DNA from: Glycomyces tritici
GTDB taxonomy: Bacteria > Actinomycetota > Actinomycetes > Mycobacteriales > Micromonosporaceae
DNA length: 64,000 bases
Direction of reading: 5' to 3'
NCBI RefSeq assembly: GCF_030403505.1
Contig: NZ_JAUEMJ010000010.1
Location: 155,833 to 219,832, forward strand
Shown here: positions 1 to 7,816 of the stretch, one piece after another
Numbering within the stretch: the stretch's first letter is position 1
Layout of the letters: each line of letters starts with the position of its first letter
Made by a program: the position numbers and the translations under genes
Notes under the pieces: model-generated
Seen by the model: only the letters and a program-made list of their open reading frames with translations
Databases searched by the model: none
Told to the model about the DNA's origin: nothing

Positions 1-324
1 GACGCCCGCGCTCGCGGCGGCGCGGGCGAGGTTGCCGGCCTGCTCGTACTCGCGGTCGGGGGACATGTGCTCCCAGAAGTTGGTGACGAGGAACGCGCCG
101 TACGCGCCGTCGAAGGCCTTCGCGAGGCTCGCCTCGTCGTCGAGGTCGGCCTCCACGACCTCGGCGCCGCGCCGCGCGAGTTCACGGGCCTTCGCCGAGT
201 CGGCGCTGCGGGTGATCGCGCGCACGGCGAACCCGGCGTCCGGCTCGTCGAGGATCGCGCGGGCGAGCCCGCCGCCCTGCTGGCCGGTGGCGCCGACGAC
301 TGCGATGATCTTCTGCTCGGTCAT
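1..324 (-). CDS. NmrA-like NAD(P)-binding protein, C-terminus outside window
   Basis: The reading frame starts with ATG at 322-324 and runs off the left edge, so only the first 108 residues are visible. It opens with MTEQKIIAVVGATGQQGGG, a beta strand followed by a glycine-rich GATGxQGG loop that binds the dinucleotide in NmrA-like, atypical short-chain dehydrogenase folds. Further on come RAITR, where an arginine typically contacts the NADP phosphate, and GAFLVTNFWEHMS, typical of NmrA/HSCARG-like proteins. These are redox sensors or reductases of the cytoplasm, and substrate cannot be inferred. A good promoter with three operator copies lies upstream. Family assignment is firm and function is open. 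Confidence 0.85.
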   Translation of the reverse strand, partial: MTEQKIIAVVGATGQQGGGLARAILDEPDAGFAVRAITRSADSAKARELARRGAEVVEADLDDEASLAKAFDGAYGAFLVTNFWEHMSPDREYEQAGNLARAAASAGV

Positions 325-460
325 GGTGGTGCCTTTCGGTTCGGTGTCCCCGGTGCTTCACTCGGGACGATAGGTCGGTGGCAGGGTGCTCCGGTGCGGT
401 TCGGCCGAACCCCCCTCGGTGGCGCTGTGATGGGGACGGCCGCCGGCACGAGCATCTAGT

Positions 461-533
461 TGATGCGTCACTCATCTAGCGATGGAAATGCATGATGCAT
501 CATTTACCATAGCGCAAGATAGATGATGCGTCA
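461..533. promoter_or_regulatory. Three evenly spaced operator copies (TGAYGCATCA)
   Basis: The 10-mer TGATGCGTCA occurs at 461-470 and 524-533. Between them, at 493-502, is the fully palindromic version TGATGCATCA, part of a 12-bp palindrome at 492-503. Centres are 32 and 31 bp apart, close to three helical turns, so all three lie on one face of the DNA. The right copy covers the -35 of the NmrA-like gene's promoter, the middle one lies just past the -10, and the left one is in the leader. This looks like the binding array of a dimeric repressor. The regulator is not identified in the window. A fourth exact copy is at 16089-16098. Confidence 0.6.
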
Positions 534-534
534 A
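506..534 (-). promoter_or_regulatory. Vegetative-type promoter of the NmrA-like gene
   Basis: Reading the minus strand, a -35 TTGACG (529-534) and a -10 TATGGT (506-511) are separated by exactly 17 nt. Transcription would begin near 499 and give a leader of roughly 175 nt before the ATG at 324. The operator repeats overlap both ends of this promoter, so repression is the likely mode of control. Confidence 0.6.
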
Positions 535-854
535 GTAAATGAGGCGGGGCGAGCCCCGATCTGTCCAAGACCACCGCCCGGACCTAACGTAGAAAGCATC
601 GGACGAACCACCCCGAACACCACCGCACACGCCGCCGCATACATCAGGCCCACCCGCACCACTCCTCAACGGCGCCGACGCACTCGACCACGACACCGCC
701 CAACCCGCCTGCGACCGGCCCCACCACACCAAGCCCACCCCAACCACGCCAGTGCTACTGCATCGTCCAGGTCGCGCCCACGCCACCGCGCTGGCCGCAC
801 CGCGCCTGCCAGGCCGCGCTGGTCAAGCCGTGCCGTCCGCGCCGTGCCGTCCGC
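535..854. other. Intergenic region without a recognisable gene
   Basis: This stretch between the operator array and the hydrolase stop codon holds no convincing gene. The only coding-like trace is a 37-codon minus-strand frame (ATG 642-644, stop 531-533) that reads as one hydrophobic helix (MYAAACAVVFGVVRPML). It lacks a well-placed ribosome binding site and could be the tail of a decayed membrane protein gene. Confidence 0.4.
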
Positions 855-1754
855 TCAGACGATCGCGGGAATGCGGCGCAGGTCCTCGACCGTCGTCGCG
901 TACGACAGATCTTCCAAAGGCTCGCAGGAGAAGAAGCGGTTCATGAGGTCCACCAGCTGCGTCGGACGCTCGAGGTGGATGAGGTGATCGGCGCGGGCGA
1001 ACTCCACATACCAGCTCTCCGGGCAGGTGAACGCGAGCTCGCGGCACAGGTCCGGCGGCGTCAGCGTGTCATGCTCGCCCGTGGTGAACAGGGTCGGCAC
1101 CGCGGGCGGGATCGACGGGTCGATGAGGTCGCGCGAGAGCAGGCGGTTCGTGTTCGCGATGAACTTCGCAAGGTCCGCGTCGTCCGCCGCGCCGAACCGC
1201 ATCGCCAGGATGCGGCGCACCACGGCCTTCGCCGCGATGTCCGGGTGCGGGCTCATCAGCGCGTCCACCGCGGCCGGGCCGAAGTGCTCGCGCGGGCCCC
1301 GCTCCGCCAGGGCCACCGCCGCACGCATCATCGGCCGCGACTCGGCAGGGATGACGCCCATCGTCCCGGCGAGCACCATGCGGGCGATCCGCTCCGGGTG
1401 CGTCTGCGCGAGCCGGTAGCCCACCGACGAGCCGTAGGAACCCGCGAAGACGTTCACCCGATCGATATCCAGATCGTCGAGGATTCGCACCATCGCCTCG
1501 GCCGGGACGTCCGGCCCCAGATACGGCGGCAGGAGGTCGGCGCGCCCCCAGCCCGGCAGGTCCGGACAGATCACGTCCGCATGGGCGAGCAGGCCCTGCT
1601 CGACCCGGCCCCAGTCCTCCTTGCGGTGCAGCGCACCGCCGATGAGCACGACCGGCGCGAACTGCGGCGAGTCCGAATACGTGCGCCGCGACCAGTACGT
1701 GTAGCCCGCGAGACGGTGCTTGTATTCCTGAGGAATGGCGGCATTGCGCGGCAT
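855..1754 (-). CDS. Alpha/beta hydrolase
   Basis: A 299-residue single-domain alpha/beta hydrolase, probably cytoplasmic because no signal peptide is seen. The oxyanion region is around VVLIGGALHRKEDW. The nucleophile elbow is A-G-S-Y-G with Ser106. The acid is Asp229 in GEHD and the base is His257 in ADHLIHLERP, so the catalytic triad is complete and in the usual order. A cap region lies between about residues 135 and 210. The start is ATG with GGGAGCC upstream. The gene stands alone, with no operon partner. Families of this type include esterases, lipases, epoxide hydrolases and prolyl iminopeptidases, and the sequence does not say which. Confidence 0.9.
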   Translation of the reverse strand: MPRNAAIPQEYKHRLAGYTYWSRRTYSDSPQFAPVVLIGGALHRKEDWGRVEQGLLAHADVICPDLPGWGRADLLPPYLGPDVPAEAMVRILDDLDIDRVNVFAGSYGSSVGYRLAQTHPERIARMVLAGTMGVIPAESRPMMRAAVALAERGPREHFGPAAVDALMSPHPDIAAKAVVRRILAMRFGAADDADLAKFIANTNRLLSRDLIDPSIPPAVPTLFTTGEHDTLTPPDLCRELAFTCPESWYVEFARADHLIHLERPTQLVDLMNRFFSCEPLEDLSYATTVEDLRRIPAIV

Positions 1755-2053
1755 GAAGGCTCCCGTTCAAGGTTCGCGGCGCCGTCAGGGCCGCCGCAGG
1801 TACGGGAAATCACCCTAGTATCCGAAATGCGAATTTCTGGTATTTTGCAGTTAATCAAGGAGCATGTCCGACTTGCGTTGTAGGGATGCACCGCCGTATC
1901 GCACCGCCGACACGCCTCAACGAGACGACGAAGCGGCCCGGGGCACCCGCCCCGAACCGCTCCAACAGGCCAGACCGCTCAGCTCCACGCCAAGAGCGCT
2001 TAGCCCCGGCCCGGACCGCTCAGCTCCACTCCAAAAGAGCGCTCAGCCCCGGC
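1755..2053. other. Intergenic region with a small inverted repeat
   Basis: The gap lies between the hydrolase start and the stop of the ABC transporter gene. A short A/T-rich patch contains the inverted repeat GAAAT-N4-ATTTC (1824-1837), a possible operator for the hydrolase. The rest is low-complexity, G/C-rich and includes the tandem repeat reported separately. No gene is seen. Confidence 0.4.
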
Positions 2054-2056
2054 CTA
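1973..2056. repeat. Two imperfect tandem copies of a ~41-43 bp unit
   Basis: The unit beginning GACCGCTCAGCTCCAC starts at 1973 and again at 2014. A third, truncated start (GACCGCGAC) is at 2057, inside the last codons of the ABC transporter gene. The second copy is two bases longer than the first. Each unit carries a partly self-complementary AGAGCGCT core. Probably slippage or duplication at the gene's 3' end. Confidence 0.65.
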
Positions 2057-3805
2057 GACCGCGACACCCTTCCACGCCCCCCACAGGCTCGCGTACGCGC
2101 CGCCCGCCTCGAGCAGCTCCGCATGGGAGCCCTCCTCGGCGATCCGGCCGTCCTGCACCACCGCGATCCGATCCGCCGACTCCGCCGCCTGCAACTGGTG
2201 CGCGATCGCGATCACCGTGCGCCCGTTCAACGCCGCCGCAAGCGCCGCCTCCACATTCCCCGCACTACCCGGATCGATACCGGCCGTCGCCTCATCCAGG
2301 ATCACCACATCAGGATCGGCCAGGATCACCCGCGCCAACGCGAGCTGCTGCGCCTCAGCCAGGTTCAACCGGTGGTGCTCGTCCCCGAGCATCGTGTCCA
2401 ACCCCTCCGGCAGATCCGCCGCCCACCGCGCGTCCACCGTCGCCAGCGCCGCACGCAACGCCTCGTCACCCGCCTCCGGCGCCGCAAGATTCAAGTTCTC
2501 CCGCAGCGTCGCCGTAAAGATGTAATGCTCCTGCGTCACCAGCACCACCTTGCGACGCAACACCTCCAACGGAATATCGGCCACCGGCGCACCCCCCAGC
2601 GTCACCGACCCCGCCCGCGGCCGGTCGATCCCGGCCACCAACCGCGCAATCGTCGACTTCCCCGCCCCCGAAGGCCCGACCACCACCAGACGCTCACCGC
2701 GCCGCGGATGCAGGCTCAAACCGTGCAGCACATCGGGACCGTCCCCGTACCCGAACGTCACGTCATCGAGCCGCACCTCCGCACCCTCAGGCGCGGCCTC
2801 CCGAACCTCGTCCGGCATCAAATGCACGCCCTCGACACGCGCCATCGCCGCACCGCCCATCTGGAACTCGCTCAGCGACATCATCGTCCGGAACACCGGC
2901 CCGTCCAACCGCAGCGTCAGCATCGCCACCGCCACCACCTCGCCCACCGTCACCCAATCGTTCAAGTACCACAAGGCACCCACGATCGTGACCACCATGG
3001 CCGGCGTCAAGAAGGTCAAATCCGTCGCCGGGAAGAACCACGTCTGCAGCCGCACGATCCCCTTCAACCGGTCCATGTGCGTCGCCGCCCGCGCATACCC
3101 GGCCGCACCCCGCTCCTCCTGCATCCGGTACGCCGCCACCGTCTGCGCACCCGCCGCCGAAGCCGTCGCCGTCTCCGCGATCTCACTCATCGCGGCCCGC
3201 TCACTCAAGAACACCGGACTCGCCAACCGCAGATACCGCCGACCCGCAATGAACAGCATCGGCATACCGACCACGAACAACAACCCCAGCAGCGGACTCA
3301 CCACGAACGCCGCCACGATGATCACCGTGCCTTCGATCATCGCGACCGCCACCTCCGGCGCCGTCTTGCGCAGCAGCTCCGCCACCGCACCCACATCACC
3401 CGACGTCCGCGTCGCCAGGTCACCCGTCCCCGCACGCTCCACCGTCCCCAACGGCAACCGCAGCACCCGGTCGATGAACGACTCACGCAACCGCGCCGCC
3501 GCCCGCTCGCCCAACCGGTACCCCAGACGCCGACCCGTGCGCATCAGCACCAACTGCAGCACCACGCACGCGACGATCACACCGCACACCAGATCCACCC
3601 GGGACGCCGTCCAACCCGTCCCGATCCCGTCGATCACCTCACCCAGCATCACCGGCAGCGCCGCACTCGCCCCAGCCGCCAGCACGTACAACGCGACCAC
3701 ACCCGCGAACGCACGCCGATCAGCCAGCACCAGCCGCTTGATCGCCTCGATCATCGCGGCCCGGCCCGCCACCGGCAGCCGACCCGCAGTCTCCTTGACG
3801 CTCAT
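2054..3805 (-). CDS. ABC exporter half-transporter with intact Walker motifs
   Basis: A 583-residue fusion of a six-helix exporter domain (about residues 20-310) and an ATP-binding domain, the usual length of a bacterial half-exporter in the inner membrane. Walker A is GPSGAGKST (about 374), the Q-loop is VTQEHYIF, Walker B is VVILDEAT with its catalytic glutamate, and the H-loop is IAIAHQ. The ABC signature is degenerate: LNLAEAQQ replaces LSGGQ. Its ATG shares one base with the upstream gene's TGA, so the pair is translationally coupled. The partner has the opposite set of losses, implying an obligate heterodimer with one working ATPase site. Substrate unknown. Confidence 0.92.
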   Translation of the reverse strand: MSVKETAGRLPVAGRAAMIEAIKRLVLADRRAFAGVVALYVLAAGASAALPVMLGEVIDGIGTGWTASRVDLVCGVIVACVVLQLVLMRTGRRLGYRLGERAAARLRESFIDRVLRLPLGTVERAGTGDLATRTSGDVGAVAELLRKTAPEVAVAMIEGTVIIVAAFVVSPLLGLLFVVGMPMLFIAGRRYLRLASPVFLSERAAMSEIAETATASAAGAQTVAAYRMQEERGAAGYARAATHMDRLKGIVRLQTWFFPATDLTFLTPAMVVTIVGALWYLNDWVTVGEVVAVAMLTLRLDGPVFRTMMSLSEFQMGGAAMARVEGVHLMPDEVREAAPEGAEVRLDDVTFGYGDGPDVLHGLSLHPRRGERLVVVGPSGAGKSTIARLVAGIDRPRAGSVTLGGAPVADIPLEVLRRKVVLVTQEHYIFTATLRENLNLAAPEAGDEALRAALATVDARWAADLPEGLDTMLGDEHHRLNLAEAQQLALARVILADPDVVILDEATAGIDPGSAGNVEAALAAALNGRTVIAIAHQLQAAESADRIAVVQDGRIAEEGSHAELLEAGGAYASLWGAWKGVAV

Positions 3806-5556
3806 CAGGACTCCTGCCTAGAAGTGAGGAACCGGTACTCGTCTTGCAGCGAAAGCTCCGCATGGCTGCCAGTGGCCCGGACCTTCCCGTCCACCAGCCA
3901 CGCCACCGCATCGGCCCGCGCCAGCCACAACGGCGACGCCGTCACCACCGCCGTCGTCCGCCCCGCCCGGGCCGCCGCCACCCGCTCGGCGATCAACGAC
4001 TCCGTGTGCGCGTCGACCGCCGACGTCGGCTCCACCGCGAGCAGCACCTCCGCATCGGCCGCCAGCGCCCGCGCCAGGCGAAGCCGCTGGCGCTGGCCCC
4101 CGGAGAGGTTGCGGCCGGCGTTGTGGACCTCGCCGTCCATGGTCGAGCCGAGACTCGAGTGCACATCGCCCGCGCCCGCCGCGTGGATCGCCGCGAGCGC
4201 GCGGTCCTCGTCGACCCGCAGGGTCTCGCCGAGGGTCTGCGCGAACAGGTAGTCGTCGCGCAGGAGCAGCACGCGCTCGCGCACTTCGTCCAGCGCGAGG
4301 TCGGCGAGTTTCACGTCGCCCCACTCTGCTCCCGAGCCCCTGTCGGCCCCTGAACCCCAGCCTGTTTTCGAACCCCTGTCGGCTCCCGGCTCTGTTCCGG
4401 CCTCGCGGTACCGGGCCAGGCGCTCCATCGCGGCCTCGGCGGGCTTCGCCTCGGCGCTGACGACCACCGTGAGCCGGCCGGGCTCGATCGCGAGCCCCGA
4501 TTCGGGGTCGCGCAGCGCGCCGGCCGCGCCCGTGGCGGTGCCGTCGTCGGCGATGTCGCTGCGGGTGCTGAAGAACGCGGTGAGCCGCCGGGACGCGACC
4601 TGCGCCGCGATCACGGCCTGGGCCATGCCGATCATCGCGCCCGAGTGCTGCGCGACGAGCGCCGTCATGCCGAACGCCGCCGAGAGCTCCCCGATGCTGA
4701 TCGTGCCGCTCAACGCCAGGCGCGCGCCGACCCAGGTGACCGCCGCGATGAGCGCCAGCGGCAGGCTCGCCTTCAGGCCCTGCACCCACGAGTCGGCGGT
4801 CGCCACGCCGTACCCGGCGTCGCGCAGCTCCGCCGAGGCCGCGCGGTAGCGCTGCGAGAACTGCTCCTCGCCGCCGACCCCGCGCAGCACCCGCAGGCCG
4901 CCGACGACATCGCTCGCCTGGCCCGTGAGGGTCGCGACCGAGGACCGGTACGCGATCTGGTGGTGCTGCAGCCGGCTGAGCACCGGCCCGACCACGAACC
5001 CGATGAGCAGCACCCCGGTGAGCGTGGTGATTCCCAGCGCGGGGCTGGCCCGCCACAGCAGCACTGCGCCCACGGTCGTCATGACCAGGCCCATCCAGCC
5101 GAACCCCAGCTGGAAGATGAACGAACCGGTCTTGTGCGCGTCCTCAGTGGAGAGGTTCACCATCTCGCCCGGGGAGATCGCGCCCCGCACGCCCGTCCCG
5201 GCCCGGTTCAGGTGGTCGGTGAGGTTGCGGACCGTGCGCACGCGCGCGTGCGACTCGGCCATGAACAGCGACCGGTACCCGGCCACGAACACCCACGAGG
5301 ACGCGATCGCCACGACGACGAGCATGACCGACCACCGCACCAGCGGCTCGGACGAGCCCGCCAGGAGCACCTCGTCGATGATCTTCGCGATCGTCCACGG
5401 CAGCAGGATCCAGGCCGCGCCGGAGATGCTGAGCAGCACGAACCCGAGCGCGACCAGGCCGGTCTGGGCGCGGGCGACGTACCAGAGGTACCGCCACGGG
5501 TCGGTTGGAATGTCCGCGGGGGACAAGGCAGGGGGGTGCAGTGGGTTGGGCTTCAC
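3805..5556 (-). CDS. ABC exporter half-transporter lacking Walker A
   Basis: A 583-residue partner of the downstream gene, starting at GTG (5554-5556). The membrane domain spans about residues 35-320. In the ATP-binding domain the P-loop is gone (VVVSAEAKPAEAAM at about 361), Walker B reads LLAVEPTS with the metal-binding Asp replaced by Val, the Q-loop glutamine is Arg and the H-loop histidine is missing. The signature LSGGQRQR (about 483) is perfect. A glycine-rich insertion repeating GADRGS replaces part of the catalytic subdomain. It can supply only the signature for the partner's nucleotide. This extent of decay exceeds most asymmetric exporters, yet the frame is intact, so it is probably functional. 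Confidence 0.9.
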   Translation of the reverse strand: MKPNPLHPPALSPADIPTDPWRYLWYVARAQTGLVALGFVLLSISGAAWILLPWTIAKIIDEVLLAGSSEPLVRWSVMLVVVAIASSWVFVAGYRSLFMAESHARVRTVRNLTDHLNRAGTGVRGAISPGEMVNLSTEDAHKTGSFIFQLGFGWMGLVMTTVGAVLLWRASPALGITTLTGVLLIGFVVGPVLSRLQHHQIAYRSSVATLTGQASDVVGGLRVLRGVGGEEQFSQRYRAASAELRDAGYGVATADSWVQGLKASLPLALIAAVTWVGARLALSGTISIGELSAAFGMTALVAQHSGAMIGMAQAVIAAQVASRRLTAFFSTRSDIADDGTATGAAGALRDPESGLAIEPGRLTVVVSAEAKPAEAAMERLARYREAGTEPGADRGSKTGWGSGADRGSGAEWGDVKLADLALDEVRERVLLLRDDYLFAQTLGETLRVDEDRALAAIHAAGAGDVHSSLGSTMDGEVHNAGRNLSGGQRQRLRLARALAADAEVLLAVEPTSAVDAHTESLIAERVAAARAGRTTAVVTASPLWLARADAVAWLVDGKVRATGSHAELSLQDEYRFLTSRQES

Positions 5557-5579
5557 AACTCACAAACGTAAGCATGCGA

Positions 5580-7688
5580 CTAGCCGGGCGGCAAGCGCTT
5601 ATGTGACAGCTGCCGGTGTGATCCGGCACGCAGTGCGGATGTTGCGGGTGTCCGGCCCTGGTGCGGCCCGGCCACCCGCGTCTCCACGGAGGAGGCGGCT
5701 CCTGCGGGGACCGCGCGCGGGTGGCTCCCCGCGCGCGGCCTCGGTATGGCGACGTTCGCGAATTCCCTCTGTCGCCGCCATCCCGCAGGAGCCGGATGGC
5801 TTTTTACATCAAGGCTGACACGTGCTGTAGTCGAGTGGCAACAGGAAGTTTTCGCCTGTGGATAACTCGCCGTGTCCTGTGGACAACACCCTGTGGATAA
5901 CTCCGTGCGCTGGGCCCGCACCAGCGCTTCCGCCACCGCATGCAGCCCCGCCGTGAAGCGCGGGTTCGCGGCCATCACCGGCTCGGCCCGAGCCACCGCC
6001 CGCCACGCATCGTCCTTGTACGTCGCATCGCCCGTCACCTGGAACGCCTCCAGCATCGCGGCCGCCGCCAGCGCCCAACCCGACGCGGTCGGGCCGTCGT
6101 GCACGTCGGCCGGTCGCGTCACCAGCGCCTCCGCGTCAGCGGCCGTGTCGTAGAACCCGCCCTCGAAGTCCGTGAAATGCTCCCGGATCTGCTCGATGAG
6201 CCCCTGCGCGCGGGCCGTCCAGTCACCGCCGAGCCGCAGGAACCCGAGCGCGACCGCCGCGTAGTCCTCCAAGATGCCCGGCGCCTCCGAAGCGGTGCCG
6301 CCGAGCGAGACCCGAGCCAGGCGCCCGTCAGCGCCGATGTGGACGCGCCGCAGCAGCTCCGCGGCCCGCTCGGCCGCCAGCAGCGAGTCGCGGTGGCCCG
6401 TACGCGAGGCGTACTCGGCGAGCGCCGCGATCGCGAGGCCGTTCCAGGCCGCGACCACCTTGTCGTCCCGGCCCGGCTGCGGCCGGCCGCGCCGCGCCGC
6501 GAGCAGCCGGTGGCGCGCCGCCTCCCAGCGGGCGCCGTCGCGCGGATCGCGGGGCAGCTCCAGCACGTTCGCGCCGTGCTCGAAGTTCGGATTCGCCAGG
6601 TCGACCCCGAAGGACTCGGCGGCCCACGCCGCGTCCTCGCCGAGCACCGCCTCCAGCTCGGCGGCGGTCCACACGTAGGTCAGGCCCTCGACGCCCTCGG
6701 TGTCGGCGTCGAACGCCGCCGCGAACCCGCCCTCCTCGGTCGAGAACCGCTCCAAGAGGAACGCCGCCGTCTCGTCCGCGACCCGCGCGAACAGCGCGCC
6801 CTCGCCGTTCAGCCGCGAGTACAGCCAAAGGAGCTCGGCGTTGTCGTACAGCATCTTCTCGAAGTGCGGCACCGTCCACGCCGCGTCCACGCTGTACCGC
6901 GCGAACCCGCCCTCGAGCTGGTCGTAGATCCCGCCGCGCGCCATCCGCTCCGCGGTGAGCCGCACATGGCCCAGCAGGCGCTCGTCCCCGGTGCGCACGT
7001 ACGCGTCGCAGAGGAACCGCAGCGCCGGCACGCTCGGGAACTTCGGCGCCGCGCCGAAGCCGCCGTTCACGCTGTCGGCGGAGGCCATCGTCGCCGCCGC
7101 GGCCGCATCCAGCAGCTCGGTGCGGATCGGCGGCGCGGGCGGGCACGGCCCGTCCAGCGGGCACGCCACCGTGACGTCGGCGAACGCCGGGCCGCTGCCC
7201 GCGCTCGCCTCCACGATCGCCGCGCCCTGGTGCGCCAGCTCCTCCCGCTGCGTCGTCCACGCCGTGTGCACCGCGTCGAGCAGCCGCAGGAAATGCGCCT
7301 TCGGGAAGTACGTCCCGGCGAAGAACGGCGTCCCGTCAGGGAACGCGAAGACCGTCATCGGCCACCCGCCCTGGCCCGTGATCGCCATCGTCGCCTGCAT
7401 GTACACCGCGTCCAGGTCGGGCCGCTCCTCCCGGTCGACCTTCACGGCCACGAACCGGGAGTTGATCGCATCGGCGACCGTCTTGTCCTCGAACGACTCA
7501 TGCGCCATCACATGGCACCAGTGGCAGGTCGAGTACCCCACCGAGATCAGGACCGGGACGTCGCGCGCGGCGGCCTCCGCGAGCGCCGCGGCGCTCCACT
7601 GGCGCCACGCCACCGGGTTCTCGGCATGCTGACGCAGATACGGGGACAGGGCTCCCGCCAACTCGTTCACCCCCCAAGCCTCGCACAC
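5580..7688 (-). CDS. Thioredoxin-domain protein (YyaL/DUF255 family), 3' end abnormal
   Basis: The N-terminal ~160 residues are a thioredoxin-like DUF255 domain with the CxxC motif STCHWCHVM, DREERPDLD and GQGGWPMTVF. They are followed by an (alpha/alpha)6-barrel-like region resembling N-acyl-glucosamine epimerase relatives (for example GGIYDQLEGGFARYSVD and VPHFEKMLYDNAELL). Homologues of this family continue with a further ~100 conserved residues. Here, after HAVAEALVRAQ at about residue 590, the frame runs into a Ser/Thr/Pro/Arg-rich sequence with no family resemblance, coinciding with DnaA boxes and a structured element. The true protein is probably truncated and the last ~110 codons are open only because of base composition. 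Cellular role unknown. Confidence 0.8.
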   Translation of the reverse strand: MCEAWGVNELAGALSPYLRQHAENPVAWRQWSAAALAEAAARDVPVLISVGYSTCHWCHVMAHESFEDKTVADAINSRFVAVKVDREERPDLDAVYMQATMAITGQGGWPMTVFAFPDGTPFFAGTYFPKAHFLRLLDAVHTAWTTQREELAHQGAAIVEASAGSGPAFADVTVACPLDGPCPPAPPIRTELLDAAAAATMASADSVNGGFGAAPKFPSVPALRFLCDAYVRTGDERLLGHVRLTAERMARGGIYDQLEGGFARYSVDAAWTVPHFEKMLYDNAELLWLYSRLNGEGALFARVADETAAFLLERFSTEEGGFAAAFDADTEGVEGLTYVWTAAELEAVLGEDAAWAAESFGVDLANPNFEHGANVLELPRDPRDGARWEAARHRLLAARRGRPQPGRDDKVVAAWNGLAIAALAEYASRTGHRDSLLAAERAAELLRRVHIGADGRLARVSLGGTASEAPGILEDYAAVALGFLRLGGDWTARAQGLIEQIREHFTDFEGGFYDTAADAEALVTRPADVHDGPTASGWALAAAAMLEAFQVTGDATYKDDAWRAVARAEPVMAANPRFTAGLHAVAEALVRAQRTELSTGCCPQDTASYPQAKTSCCHSTTARVSLDVKSHPAPAGWRRQREFANVAIPRPRAGSHPRAVPAGAASSVETRVAGPHQGRTPATSALRAGSHRQLSHKRLPPG
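5644..5805 (+). other. Highly structured element ending in an intrinsic-terminator hairpin
   Basis: A dense series of inverted repeats reads on the plus strand: a hairpin GCGGGTG/CACCCGC (5644-5650 with 5673-5679); an outer 12-bp stem GGCTCCTGCGGG (5697-5708) with CCCGCAGGAGCC (5782-5793); inside it an 11-bp hairpin (5711-5721 with 5728-5738) and a second hairpin GGCGAC/GTCGCC (5748-5753 with 5771-5776) carrying the palindrome TTCGCGAA in its loop. A further stem GCCATCC/GGATGGC (5777-5783 with 5794-5800) is followed by TTTTT (5801-5805) and would compete with the outer stem. This resembles an aptamer-plus-terminator layout or a palindromic mobile element. No protein lies downstream on this strand. 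Confidence 0.5.
5857..5900 (-). promoter_or_regulatory. Cluster of three DnaA boxes
   Basis: Three 9-mers in one orientation match the DnaA box: TTATCCACA at 5857-5865, TTGTCCACA at 5878-5886 and TTATCCACA at 5892-5900 (minus-strand reading). Starts are 21 and 14 bp apart. TTGTCCACA is the usual actinobacterial box and TTATCCACA the strongest E. coli type. There is no dnaA or dnaN nearby, so this is not the normal oriC. It may titrate DnaA or be a leftover of an inserted replicon. Confidence 0.7.
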
Positions 7689-7816
7689 CCCGGCGGTGCG
7701 GCGAGCGGGAGCGAAGAGGTAGGGCAGGCGCTACCACCGGCCGGGTGCTGGCGGGGGGAGCGATTCGGGTGCCCGCGTCACTGATTCCAAGGCCCGATTT
7801 CGCGAGGCTAGAGGGC

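Noticed and set aside
531..644. 37-codon minus-strand frame encoding one hydrophobic helix
   Set aside because: No suitably spaced ribosome site, overlaps the operator array, and codon bias is weak. It may be a relic but is not supported as a gene.
1886..4252. Very long plus-strand open frame rich in Arg, Pro and His opposite the ABC exporter genes
   Set aside because: Composition is that of an antisense shadow of high-GC genes; the minus-strand frames have clear domains.
5600..5910. A chromosomal oriC
   Set aside because: Three boxes only, no dnaA or dnaN, and no A/T-rich unwinding region; reported as a DnaA-box cluster instead.
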